From assembly GCF_044793635.1 (NCBI RefSeq), contig NZ_CP084992.1, positions 3,782,001 to 3,846,000 on the forward strand: a DNA stretch of 64,000 nucleotides, written 5' to 3'. This document shows, piece after piece, positions 25,971-34,130 of this stretch. Below the pieces are notes generated by a model. The model searched no databases. It was given only the letters and a program-made list of their open reading frames with translations, and was not told the origin of the DNA. The DNA is from Virgibacillus_F necropolis_A. GTDB lineage: Bacteria; Bacillota; Bacilli; Bacillales; Amphibacillaceae. The position numbers and the translations under genes were made by a program. Numbering within the stretch: the first letter of the stretch is position 1; every line of letters starts with the position of its first letter.

Positions 25971-27054
25971 TTTTGTAATCCCCTTTAAGCTTAGCCACAA
26001 TCCACATGATACAGGGCAATCCAATAAACACAGGTGTTACAAACATTAAAATATTATCTCTAACTTGTGAGAGGGCAATTGGTTGATTTTCAATCATCAT
26101 GCCAAGTAATAAAAATAGAGTGGCAAGAGTAGGGATTGTATGTTCAAATTCTTTTATTCGAAATAGCCTGCCAAATAATATTCCATTTATATAAAGGTAA
26201 ACCGCAAAACGAATAAATGTAGCTATTAACCAAAATGGAAAGAAGAAGGTTTCTACATTTGTTAAGAAACCAAAATTAATATAGCGAATTACTTCATGAA
26301 AAGGGTAATTCAGCATTCGAACAGACTCGTAGTCAAATAGTATAAGATACGCGAATATGGCTAATGTTAATTCAGCAATCAATATGATAAACGCAATCCA
26401 TGTTCCTTTTTTAAAATCATTTAAATTTCGAATGTATGGGGTTAGAAGACACAAATAAAGAATATCCCCATAGATAGAAAGTCTCAGGGTACTTTCCTTG
26501 AGGACTTCCCATACTCCCGGACCAAATAAAGGGAATATAAAAGCAATATTTCCTTGAATCATAGTTAAAACCAATGCAACAAATATAGACAGTTTGATGT
26601 ATGGTAATAAGGATCTAGCTACCGAGCCAATCTGCTCTAAACCACGTTTAGCCCCATAAGCACAAACAGCTATTAATACAAAGTACAGTATAACGGTAGG
26701 GGTTCTTGTAAAATACATTGTCCCGATGATATCCGTATAAATTGCACTATCGATAATGATGGTAAAAGAACCGATTACCCATAGTGCAAAAATGACAGTA
26801 AAGCCAAGGTATTTTCCAAATAGGTGAACAAAAATTTCCAATAAATTTTTTTCCTTGTAATACATCATTGTTTTGATGAGTAAATAAATGGGAACAATCG
26901 CAACTATCCCACTTATAAACGGTGTCATCCAAGCTGCGGTATATAACGGTTTATATAATAGCGCTGGTAGATCATCAGCTAGTTTTGTTCCTATTGTCAG
27001 CAAAATAATTGCTGCGTATTCCCATATCCCAATTTTACCAGTGCTTTGTTCCAT
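25957..27054 (-). CDS. GerB-type germinant receptor membrane subunit
   Basis: The product is 365 residues with ~10 hydrophobic helices and the APC-type fold of GerAB/ArcD/ProY transporters. Landmarks are IGIWEYAAIILLTIGTKLADDLPALLY at the N-terminus and IQGNIAFIFPLFGPGVWEV in the middle. The B subunit binds the germinant. It overlaps the C-subunit gene and follows the A-subunit gene by three bases. Which germinant it recognises cannot be read from the sequence. Confidence 0.92.
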   Translation of the reverse strand: MEQSTGKIGIWEYAAIILLTIGTKLADDLPALLYKPLYTAAWMTPFISGIVAIVPIYLLIKTMMYYKEKNLLEIFVHLFGKYLGFTVIFALWVIGSFTIIIDSAIYTDIIGTMYFTRTPTVILYFVLIAVCAYGAKRGLEQIGSVARSLLPYIKLSIFVALVLTMIQGNIAFIFPLFGPGVWEVLKESTLRLSIYGDILYLCLLTPYIRNLNDFKKGTWIAFIILIAELTLAIFAYLILFDYESVRMLNYPFHEVIRYINFGFLTNVETFFFPFWLIATFIRFAVYLYINGILFGRLFRIKEFEHTIPTLATLFLLLGMMIENQPIALSQVRDNILMFVTPVFIGLPCIMWIVAKLKGDYKNEKK

Positions 27055-27057
27055 AAA

Positions 27058-28596
27058 TTAATTCTCCCGTTTCTTCTTCATATCATTCGGCTTCACATAG
27101 CCAGGTCGAAATAGCTCGTTGTTAATCATGCGTCTAAAGATGGTATCTCCAGATGAAAGATACTTTGGTGTTAATGGAGATAGGTAAGGGACTCCAAATG
27201 ATTTAATAGAAACCATATAAAACATTCCTAAGACAAATATGGCAGTCATTCCATAGATCCCAAACATTCCCGCAGCAAATATGAAAATAAATCGGCATAA
27301 ACGAACAGCAAAATTAAGGCTGATATTACCTACTGCGAAAGAGCTTAATCCACCTAATGCTACTGCAATTACAACAATCGGGCTCACAATGTTTGCTTGA
27401 ACAGCTGCCTGACCTAAAATTAATGCGCCAACAATTCCAATTGTAGGGCCAATTGTTGATGGCACACGTAATCCAGCTTCTCGTATAAGTTCAAACGCGA
27501 TTTCTAATACAAGCACTTCTACTACGGCTGGTAAGGGTACTTTTTCTCGTGTAGCAGCAATGGCAAGTAATAAATCAGGTGGAACCATCTGAGCATGAAA
27601 GGTTGTTACTGCTACATAAAATGCTGAAGAGAATAAGGCAATAAAAATGGCTAATATACGTAAAAGCCTAACGAAGTTCCCGAAAAAAATCCGTAAGTAT
27701 CCATCCTCTGCAGTATGAAAAAACGACCAGAAGGTAGCTGGCATAACAAGTGATGCTGGAGAATTATCCATCAGTAAGACAATATAACCATCCTCTAGAA
27801 AAGAAGCTGCTCGATCCGGCCGTTCCGTATTTAGAATTGTAGGAAATACAGAGAGCTTTTTTTCCTCAATATGCTGTTCGAGAATTGCTAGGTTTTGAAT
27901 GGAATCAACATCTATGCGATTTACTCGATCTTTAACGCTTTTAAGTAAATCTTCATTCACTACGTCTTTTACATAGACAAAAAATACATCATTTTTAGAA
28001 CGCTTAGAGATTGTTGTAGTTTCAAAGACAAGATTTTCATTCTTAATTTTTTTTCGTATGAGCGAGATATTTGTCATCACTTTTTCATTGAACGCTTCTT
28101 TTGATCCTATTAATGAAATTTCATTTTCGGCTTTTTCAATACCTCTGCCTTGAAAGTTAGAAGCACTGATGATATATGCCTGGTCCGAGCCTTCTACGAA
28201 AAGAGCGGCATTACCTTTGTTTATTTCAACCAATATGTCCTCAATCTTTTGTTTTGTTGAAATGGATTGAATAGATATCATATTTTTTATATCTTTGCTT
28301 TTATCTTGGTTACGCAATAAAGGACTAATGACCTGATCCTCGATTACATTTGTATCTGCAATGGTATTAATATAGAGAATGAAGGCTTTTTTGTTGATTT
28401 CGCCTATTAAGAGGTCACGAAATTTTACATCATTATTATCTGGGTGAGAATAAACGGATTTGAGTGTTTTACTTGTCTCGTCTAGTTTAGTGGTAATATT
28501 TTGTTCTTTTAACTCAATAGCTTCCTCCGATGATTGCTGATCATAGAGTTTTTCTACATCCTTGTAAATGTATTTATTGATTAATTTATTAAACAT
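27058..28596 (-). CDS. GerA-type spore germination protein (A subunit)
   Basis: The product is 512 residues from ATG 28596 (GGAG nine bases upstream). A large soluble N-terminal part with DLLIGEINKKAFILYI and FVEGSDQAYIISASNFQGRGIEKAENE is followed by the conserved TERPDRAASFLEDGYIVLLMDNSPASLVMPATF, then 4-5 membrane helices with VPLPAVVEVLVLEIAFELIREAGLRVP and IVGALILGQAAVQANIVSP. This is a full-length GerA family protein, the likely ion-conducting subunit. It leads the four-gene minus-strand operon. Confidence 0.93.
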   Translation of the reverse strand: MFNKLINKYIYKDVEKLYDQQSSEEAIELKEQNITTKLDETSKTLKSVYSHPDNNDVKFRDLLIGEINKKAFILYINTIADTNVIEDQVISPLLRNQDKSKDIKNMISIQSISTKQKIEDILVEINKGNAALFVEGSDQAYIISASNFQGRGIEKAENEISLIGSKEAFNEKVMTNISLIRKKIKNENLVFETTTISKRSKNDVFFVYVKDVVNEDLLKSVKDRVNRIDVDSIQNLAILEQHIEEKKLSVFPTILNTERPDRAASFLEDGYIVLLMDNSPASLVMPATFWSFFHTAEDGYLRIFFGNFVRLLRILAIFIALFSSAFYVAVTTFHAQMVPPDLLLAIAATREKVPLPAVVEVLVLEIAFELIREAGLRVPSTIGPTIGIVGALILGQAAVQANIVSPIVVIAVALGGLSSFAVGNISLNFAVRLCRFIFIFAAGMFGIYGMTAIFVLGMFYMVSIKSFGVPYLSPLTPKYLSSGDTIFRRMINNELFRPGYVKPNDMKKKREN

Positions 28597-28679
28597 ACAA
28601 AGCCACTCCGCCATTTCATTTTTTCTTATGTTGCACTTGATTAGGTTTAATTATGTACTAGTGGATTTGCTTAAGAAAA

Positions 28680-28715
28680 GAAAAAATCCGCTCTCTTATA
28701 TGAAAGCGGACTTGG
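28680..28715 (-). terminator. Terminator after the nuclease gene
   Basis: On the minus strand TCCGCT pairs with AGCGGA (extended by partial pairing), followed by TTTTTTC. Confidence 0.75.
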
Positions 28716-28720
28716 TAAAA

Positions 28721-29410
28721 TTATAATCCTTCACACACTAGGCCATCACCTTCGCCATCCAGTCTGTGTGTATCTTTTTCAGGACCTCCTGCTGCTTCGA
28801 AAAATGTTTGTGCTTCTTCTTGTGTTGAAAAATTACCACAATCGCGGTCTTGGCCATTAGGTTCGTAGTTATTTTTTTGTTCTCTCGGGGTGAATGGGAA
28901 CGCATCCAAATTGAATCCGTCCTCAGTTACATAGCCATCAATACTCCAAATGCCGATTTCCTTACGTTTTGCTTTGGATTCTATCTCACGAAAACTTTCC
29001 ACATACCGATCATTCGGAGGATAAACATAAGCTACTCGTGCCAAGCCTTTTTCAAGCAACATTTTATTAAACATCTGACCATCTTTGGTGTAAACATAGG
29101 CAAGTAAACGATCATATTTATCTCGCTTCTCTGAGCCATATTCAATTCGTATTGGTTCAGAAGGGGAGAAGGTATCTTTCATCAGCTGACTAGCTTCCGG
29201 GCCGAATGGCTGCACTTCTTTATCAGGATGCTTTGTCTCTGGTGTATCAACTAATAATAATCGTATGTATTCTTCTTTTCCATTAATGTTAACTAGTAAT
29301 GTATCGCCATCTACAACTCTAATAAAAGTTACATCATGTTTCGATGTATTGGGTACACAACCAATTAGGAGGACAAATAGTAGTAAGCTAACTAAACTCT
29401 TTTTACACAA
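28721..29410 (-). CDS. Secreted thermonuclease-like lipoprotein with excalibur domain
   Basis: The product is 229 residues: lipoprotein signal (LLLFVLLIGC), then a staphylococcal-nuclease domain with VVDGDTLLV, IRLLLVDTPETKHP, QPFGPEAS, EYGSEKRDKYDRLLAYVY and GLARVAYVYPPN. These supply the catalytic Arg, Asp and Glu residues. The last ~40 residues are an excalibur calcium-binding motif (DRDCGNFSTQEEAQ to DGDGLVCEGL). It is a membrane-anchored extracellular nuclease. It sits between the ger and spoVA2-type operons in the same direction but has its own terminator. Confidence 0.92.
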   Translation of the reverse strand: MCKKSLVSLLLFVLLIGCVPNTSKHDVTFIRVVDGDTLLVNINGKEEYIRLLLVDTPETKHPDKEVQPFGPEASQLMKDTFSPSEPIRIEYGSEKRDKYDRLLAYVYTKDGQMFNKMLLEKGLARVAYVYPPNDRYVESFREIESKAKRKEIGIWSIDGYVTEDGFNLDAFPFTPREQKNNYEPNGQDRDCGNFSTQEEAQTFFEAAGGPEKDTHRLDGEGDGLVCEGL

Positions 29411-29460
29411 ATAAAACAGCCCCTTCTATGCATAAGCCAAATTATACATGAAAAGGGGCT
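29411..29460 (-). terminator. Terminator after the spoVA2-type operon
   Basis: On the minus strand AGCCCCTT pairs with AAGGGGCT, with a 27-base loop, followed by GTTTTATT. Confidence 0.7.
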
Positions 29461-29472
29461 AATCTAAAAAGC

Positions 29473-30330
29473 CTACTTTAAATATCCCGATACAAGATCA
29501 ATTGCCTGTTGCAGTTTTTTACTATTTTTCTGATACATTTCTTTGGCTGATTGATTTTCGGTTGCTAATCCAAAAAGCTCCAGATCAGCCTGGCATTTTT
29601 TCAAGTTGGCTAGAAGTAACGGTTTTTCGGAAGGAGCAGGGACCGCAATTTTGTCATCATACAAATCGAGAGTGAGCTGGCCATCTGTATCTGCTTGTGC
29701 TAGAAAAACATTTTCAATACTCACGTCCATTTTATCGAGTTCCGTTTCTAACCAATTTGTATTTAAGGAGAGGTTTGCTAGTGGTTCCAGCAATACTTTT
29801 CCATCCATAATTACCGTTTCAGATTGTTTTTCAGTGGGAAGTTTCATGCCTAAATCTTTTGCCGATAAAGGTTGATTTTCCTTCTTTAACATAATACTTA
29901 AGCTACCAGAGGGTTCAAGAACAGCAAACTCCACATCTGCTGTCTTATAAATTTGATTGTCACGTAATTTTTCAAGTAAGTCATCTGTATTAAAACGTTC
30001 TTTTTTTAGATTATCTTCCATAATTTTACCGTCTTGAATGAATACAGTGCTTTTACCTTGTGTAAAATCACGGAAGGTTTTGCTTTTTAGGGAAATGTAT
30101 TCAACGACAAATGGAATAAGAAACCATACAAATAATGCAGCAATGGCATGGCCGAAATCTGTATTTGTATCAGCCGCATGCATCGCAACTATACTACCAA
30201 TAACAATCCCGGTAATGTATTCAAAAATGTTCATTTCTGATAGTTGTTTTTTACCCAAGGCTTTTGTTATAAAAAATAGAATGACAAGTAAGATAAAAGA
30301 TCTTATGATGATATTAACCCACTCTGGCAT
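29473..30330 (-). CDS. DUF421 membrane protein with C-terminal DUF1657-like domain
   Basis: The product is 285 residues. The N-terminal ~85 residues hold three helices (IIRSFILLVILFFITKALG; IVIGSIVAMHAAD; AALFVWFLIPFVVEYISL), followed by the YetF-type DUF421 soluble domain (VFIQDGKIMEDNLKKERF). The last ~50 residues (NLKKCQADLELFGLATENQS onward) align with the standalone DUF1657 proteins of the same operon. This is the seventh and last gene of the spoVA2mob-type order, in which a DUF421 protein is also last. Start is ATG 30330 behind GAAAGGATT. Expected location is the spore inner membrane. Confidence 0.9.
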   Translation of the reverse strand: MPEWVNIIIRSFILLVILFFITKALGKKQLSEMNIFEYITGIVIGSIVAMHAADTNTDFGHAIAALFVWFLIPFVVEYISLKSKTFRDFTQGKSTVFIQDGKIMEDNLKKERFNTDDLLEKLRDNQIYKTADVEFAVLEPSGSLSIMLKKENQPLSAKDLGMKLPTEKQSETVIMDGKVLLEPLANLSLNTNWLETELDKMDVSIENVFLAQADTDGQLTLDLYDDKIAVPAPSEKPLLLANLKKCQADLELFGLATENQSAKEMYQKNSKKLQQAIDLVSGYLK

Positions 30331-30363
30331 AAGAAAAATCCTTTCTGAGATAGCAAGTTTTCT

Positions 30364-30567
30364 TTAGCTTTTGTATTGCGGTTCCTCTTTAGTAAGATAA
30401 ATGACCTGTTTTTGCAAGTCATTTTTAACCTCATCGACTATCGTTTTCGTATTTATATATACTTCTTTAGCTTGTTGATCTTGTGTTTTATTTGCTAATA
30501 AACTGAGTGTTGCTTCCGCACTTTTTAACGAAGAAAAACAACTTTTCACCTGTGATCCAATCGTCAT
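30364..30567 (-). CDS. DUF1657 protein, second copy in the spoVA2-type operon
   Basis: The product is 67 residues, opening MTIGSQVKSCFSSLKSAEAT and ending EEPQYKS. It matches the DUF1657 protein encoded first in this operon but is more diverged. It is helical and soluble. Start is behind AAGGAGG. It is the sixth gene of the spoVA2mob-type order. Its function is unknown; the operon raises spore heat resistance in B. subtilis-group strains that carry it. Confidence 0.9.
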   Translation of the reverse strand: MTIGSQVKSCFSSLKSAEATLSLLANKTQDQQAKEVYINTKTIVDEVKNDLQKQVIYLTKEEPQYKS

Positions 30568-30584
30568 AAATGTTGACCTCCTTA

Positions 30585-30935
30585 TTAACCCTTTGGTCTA
30601 AAAAATAGTGCACCAATAAAACCAAATATTATTGCGGCTGAAATTCCTGAACTAGTAACCTGGAACATACCGGTTACTACTCCTATAATCCCATGCTCTT
30701 CTGCCGCGGCCATCGCACCATGTACTAACGAGTTTCCGAAGTTTGTAATAGGTACCGTTACGCCAGCTCCTGCGAAATCGATTAATGGTTCATACAATCC
30801 GAAACCATCAAGAATTGCCCCAACAACAACGAGTATGCTTAAGGTATGTCCGGGTGTTAGTTTAAAAACGTCAAACATGATTTGGCCGATAACACAAATA
30901 AGTCCACCAATAACAAATGCCCAGAAAAATATCAT
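30585..30935 (-). CDS. spoVAE: Stage V sporulation protein AE (SpoVAEb type)
   Basis: The product is 116 residues with four hydrophobic helices and the family block FDVFKLTPGHTLSILVVVGAILDGFGLYEPLIDFAGAGVTVPITNFGN. It shares ancestry with SpoVAC (compare AGAGSAVPVTGFGN in that gene). SpoVA proteins form the channel that moves Ca-dipicolinic acid through the spore inner membrane. Its ATG overlaps the last base of the spoVAD stop. Confidence 0.93.
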   Translation of the reverse strand: MIFFWAFVIGGLICVIGQIMFDVFKLTPGHTLSILVVVGAILDGFGLYEPLIDFAGAGVTVPITNFGNSLVHGAMAAAEEHGIIGVVTGMFQVTSSGISAAIIFGFIGALFFRPKG

Positions 30936-31948
30936 TAACTATCACTTCCTGTTTCAATAGAGACTGCATGTGCAATACAAGGAATAGGATCCTTTTGTTG
31001 AACACTTAACGTAGAGTGTAATGCACCAGTAGCAATAACAAGTATTCGATTTAGTTCTCCACGTTTCATTTTGTTTAAGAAATGTCCGTACGTGACAACG
31101 GAGGAACATCCAGCTCCACTTGCTCCTGCCAAAACAGGCTGACCTTCCCGGTATATCGTTAATCCACAATCAACATATTGTTCTTCCGATATAGAGATAC
31201 CCTGTTTTTTTAGAAGGTCAAGGGAAACTTCCCGGCCTATATGACCCAGGTCACCAGTTATAATTAAATCATAATAGGACGGATCTACATTTCGTTCTCT
31301 CAGGTGTGTTTCTAATGTATCCACTGCAGCGGGGGCCATCGCACCACCCATGTTAAACGGATCGGACATTCCCATATCTACTACTTTTCCAATTGTTGCG
31401 GAGGTAATTACCGGACCTTTGCCTTCCTTTGCTACAAGTGCACAACCAGCACCAGTAACTGTCCATTGTGCTGTAGGGGGCTTTTGACCACCATATTCGG
31501 TTGGATAACGAAATTGCTTTTCAGTCGCAGCGTTGTGACTTGCACTACCACTCATAATATAATCTGCGCCCTGTCCGTTGATTATAAAAGCCGATAAAGC
31601 AAGACTTTCCATCGAAGTTGCACATGCACTAAATAAACCGAAGTAGGGGGTATCGAGAGTTTTTGCGGCAAAGCTTGTCGGTGTGATTTGGTTAATTAAA
31701 TCCCCACTAATAAAAAACTTTACTTGCTCCTTTTGTATGGAACTATTTTTTATCGCGAACTGGCAAGCCTCTTCCAGCATAGTTTGTTGCGCTTTCTCGA
31801 AGGAAGCTTGTTTTAGCCACATATCATCATGGAGTAAATCAAAATCATTTGGGATATTTCCATTTGCCTCAAACGGCCCACCGACAGTACCAGTGGAAAC
31901 AATTACGGGTTTATTTTCAAAAACCCAGGTTCGATGACCGACTAACAT
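30935..31948 (-). CDS. spoVAD: Stage V sporulation protein AD
   Basis: The product is 337 residues, the usual length. It has the thiolase-like fold of the family: GTVGGPFEANGNIPNDFDLLH at the start, FGLFSACATSMESLAL with the thiolase-like Cys, and GHIGREVSLDLLKKQGI. SpoVAD binds dipicolinic acid on the spore inner membrane. Start is ATG 31948, abutting the spoVAC stop, so translation is coupled. Confidence 0.94.
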   Translation of the reverse strand: MLVGHRTWVFENKPVIVSTGTVGGPFEANGNIPNDFDLLHDDMWLKQASFEKAQQTMLEEACQFAIKNSSIQKEQVKFFISGDLINQITPTSFAAKTLDTPYFGLFSACATSMESLALSAFIINGQGADYIMSGSASHNAATEKQFRYPTEYGGQKPPTAQWTVTGAGCALVAKEGKGPVITSATIGKVVDMGMSDPFNMGGAMAPAAVDTLETHLRERNVDPSYYDLIITGDLGHIGREVSLDLLKKQGISISEEQYVDCGLTIYREGQPVLAGASGAGCSSVVTYGHFLNKMKRGELNRILVIATGALHSTLSVQQKDPIPCIAHAVSIETGSDS

Positions 31949-32428
31949 TTATAATACCCCCCATTGAATCAGAAGCGTTTTGATAATTGCAACAATAAAT
32001 GCAGAGAAAACACCGAATAAAACAACAGACCCTGCCAGTTTGAACATATTAGAACCAACACCCAACACAAAACCTTCTGTACGGTGCTCAATGCAAGCAG
32101 AAATAACCGCATTCCCAAAACCTGTTACAGGAACAGCTGATCCAGCACCAGCAAATTGTCCAATTCGATCATATACGCCAAAGCCAGTTAGAAGCATGGT
32201 AATAAAAATTAATGTAGCAACTGTAGGGTGTCCAGCTGTTTGATCGGTGAAATCAAAGAAGTAGATATAAAACGTTGTAATTAATTGACCAATAAAACAG
32301 ATAAATCCACCTACTAAGAAGGCTTTTATGCAATTTTTAAATATAGGTCTTTTCACTTCACGCTGCTGTTGAAAGGCCTGATATTCTTGTGCACTTGGAG
32401 GTAAGTTTTTCTTTATTTTATCAGCCAT
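31949..32428 (-). CDS. spoVAC: Stage V sporulation protein AC
   Basis: The product is 159 residues with a hydrophilic N-terminus and four helices. The conserved block AFLVGGFICFIGQLITTFY and the loop FAGAGSAVPVTGFGNAVISACIEHRTEGF are typical of SpoVAC, a mechanosensitive channel component for dipicolinic acid. It is the third gene of the spoVA2mob-type order. Confidence 0.94.
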   Translation of the reverse strand: MADKIKKNLPPSAQEYQAFQQQREVKRPIFKNCIKAFLVGGFICFIGQLITTFYIYFFDFTDQTAGHPTVATLIFITMLLTGFGVYDRIGQFAGAGSAVPVTGFGNAVISACIEHRTEGFVLGVGSNMFKLAGSVVLFGVFSAFIVAIIKTLLIQWGVL

Positions 32429-32448
32429 TACTTGCCAACTCTTTTCAT

Positions 32449-32904
32449 TTAAGTTTTATCATGTGAAAGTGCTATTAGATGTTTCACTTCTTTTTTTAAC
32501 TTTTTCTTTCCTATCTTTTTTTGTGATACTTTTTTCTCTAGTTCATTTATCTCCATTACCAATTTTTTGTCTGTTGAGACTTCTATCTTAAAATCATCAA
32601 ATTGTTTCTTCAGTTTCTTTTTTAATTTTTTTTCAAATTTTGCTAACTTCAAACGATCATGGTGATGGACCTCGTATGCAATCAACATCGTTTTATTTGT
32701 ATTAACCGCATAAATATTAGTTGTTTCATCATATTTTTGTAACATATTTTTAGCTTGTTCTGATGGAGATTGATCAGGTAACGAAGACGTACTTATTTTG
32801 GTTGGTTCTGTTGAATGATCGTTTGAATTATCAGGCTGTGTAGTTGTATTACAAGCAACTAAAAAGCCGAGAGCAAGAAGAAAAATCAATTTTTGTGTTC
32901 TCAA
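32449..32904 (-). CDS. YhcN/YlaJ family sporulation lipoprotein
   Basis: The product is 151 residues from TTG 32904 (GTAGGTGA upstream). This start gives a proper lipoprotein signal RTQKLIFLLALGFLVAC with the lipid Cys at residue 18; the longer ATG version would bury it. After a Ser/Thr/Pro-rich linker comes AKNMLQKYDETTNIYAVNTNKTMLIAYEV, the YhcN/YlaJ signature, and then a very Lys-rich coiled-coil-like tail. It is the second gene of the spoVA2mob-type order and is expected on the spore inner membrane. Confidence 0.85.
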   Translation of the reverse strand: MRTQKLIFLLALGFLVACNTTTQPDNSNDHSTEPTKISTSSLPDQSPSEQAKNMLQKYDETTNIYAVNTNKTMLIAYEVHHHDRLKLAKFEKKLKKKLKKQFDDFKIEVSTDKKLVMEINELEKKVSQKKIGKKKLKKEVKHLIALSHDKT

Positions 32905-32987
32905 GATAATATCACCTACTTTAAGTTGGAATATGTAGTAGGGGGTTGAAGAATAAAAATTCAACCCTTTAAATTTCTAAAATATAT

Positions 32988-33194
32988 TTATTCGTTTTTA
33001 TATTGTGGTTCTTCTTGTTCAATTTCCTGCATACGCGGTTCAACACTCTGTAAAATTGCATTTGTTTGTTGTGCTGCACCTTCGTATAATTGTTTTGCCT
33101 GGGTGTTTTGCGTTTGTAATGCAAATTGTTCAAAGCTTGCTTGTGCACTTTTCAATCCGGCGATTGTTTGCTTGACCTGACTAGCAACTGTCAT
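32988..33194 (-). CDS. DUF1657 protein, first gene of the spoVA2-type operon
   Basis: The product is 68 residues, MTVASQVKQTIAGLKSAQAS onward, ending EEPQYKNE, a textbook DUF1657. Start is behind AAAGGAGG. It is the first gene of the operon. A CATAATA box lies 51-57 bases upstream of the ATG (plus-strand 33245-33251) and could be the -10 element of a forespore sigma-G promoter, but I found no good matching -35. Confidence 0.92.
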   Translation of the reverse strand: MTVASQVKQTIAGLKSAQASFEQFALQTQNTQAKQLYEGAAQQTNAILQSVEPRMQEIEQEEPQYKNE

Positions 33195-33406
33195 TCGAAA
33201 TTCCTCCTTTCGGTATCACTTATTAGAATTGTATTTTTTGTCGCTATTATGCTTTTTATTTTTTTCCTTTTTATGTTAATCTTAATAAAAGATAAATAAC
33301 TGAATTATTTTATACTTATAAAATTAAAATTCGAATTAAAATGAAACTTTATTACATCTTCAACCGTCATATAGATATTAGTAAATTTTGACAGGAGGAC
33401 TAATAA

Positions 33407-33853
33407 TTGAAAAAATACAAACTTATATTATATATAGTCCCCATCGCCGTTATAGCTATCCTATTTTTTGTATGGAATGGAGTTGGAAAAGCTACATTAG
33501 TTGCTAATCAAGGTGGTTCAAAAAAGATTGAGGATTTTATTTTACATATTAGAGTTGAGGAAGAAGATCAAAAAATTAAAGTATATCGATCATTGCAATA
33601 CATTGGGGAAGAATCCATTGAGATTGAACACCAAACGCCATTAATATCTGTCTCATTGGGTCATAAAAACCATGATTTCACAGGAAGCAAGGTTAAAGAA
33701 GACATGACAGATGGGGATAGTTATTATCCACAAAAAGCAAAAACGATAAAGATACCAAAGAAAGGGAGATACACCCTGTATTGTATAGCGAGGTTTGAGA
33801 TAAATGGACGGGAGAAGACCATAGAACATACGGAAGAATTGGTATTTGAATAA
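33407..33853 (+). CDS. Membrane-anchored extracellular protein of unknown function
   Basis: The product is 148 residues from TTG 33407 behind ACAGGAGGA. One N-terminal helix (LILYIVPIAVIAILFFVW) acts as signal anchor; the rest is a beta-rich domain with IEDFILHIRVEEEDQKIKVYRSL and YTLYCIARFEINGREK. I do not recognise it. It is transcribed away from the spoVA2-type operon and ends at its own terminator. Confidence 0.6.
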   Translation: MKKYKLILYIVPIAVIAILFFVWNGVGKATLVANQGGSKKIEDFILHIRVEEEDQKIKVYRSLQYIGEESIEIEHQTPLISVSLGHKNHDFTGSKVKEDMTDGDSYYPQKAKTIKIPKKGRYTLYCIARFEINGREKTIEHTEELVFE

Positions 33854-33886
33854 CGAAAACATAAGTTTCAGTTTAGACAGAAATAA

Positions 33887-33917
33887 AAAACAGCACTGCG
33901 CCTCGTGCTGTTTTTTC
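33887..33917 (+). terminator. Bidirectional terminator
   Basis: AAAACAGCAC and GTGCTGTTTT form the stem around TGCGCCTC, with A and T runs on the two sides. Confidence 0.85.
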
Positions 33918-33981
33918 TTGTTTACCAGGAAACTATAAAATTTTGTAATTGTGGATAACTGAATACCTGTCAGCCACGTCC

Positions 33982-34122
33982 AGCTCCAGCGCCCATTGCC
34001 TAGTGCCCTTCCGGTACCTCCTTACGATAAGTCAACATCGGTTCGCTAACGCGCTCCGTGTTTCCTTTATCTCATACGGTTCCGTCCAGGCCATACGGCA
34101 ATAACCGGGCGCTTGCGCTTTT
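33982..34122 (+). repeat. Hairpin repeat, AGCTCCAGCGCC...GGCGCTTGCGCTTTT family, copy 2
   Basis: It starts AGCTCCAGCGCCC and ends GGGCGCTTGCGCTTTT like the copy at 22160, with GCCCATTGCC complementary to GGCAATaaCcGGGC near its ends. The interior is different. It lies just past the stop of the lipoprotein gene on the minus strand, a position where it could end transcription. Confidence 0.65.
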
Positions 34123-34130
34123 GTTCTTCA

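Noticed and set aside
33240..33260. Sigma-G promoter for the spoVA2-type operon
   Set aside because: A CATAATA -10-like box is present on the minus strand, but no convincing -35 (TGAATA or GCATA type) lies 17-18 bases away. Kept only as a remark in the gene entry.
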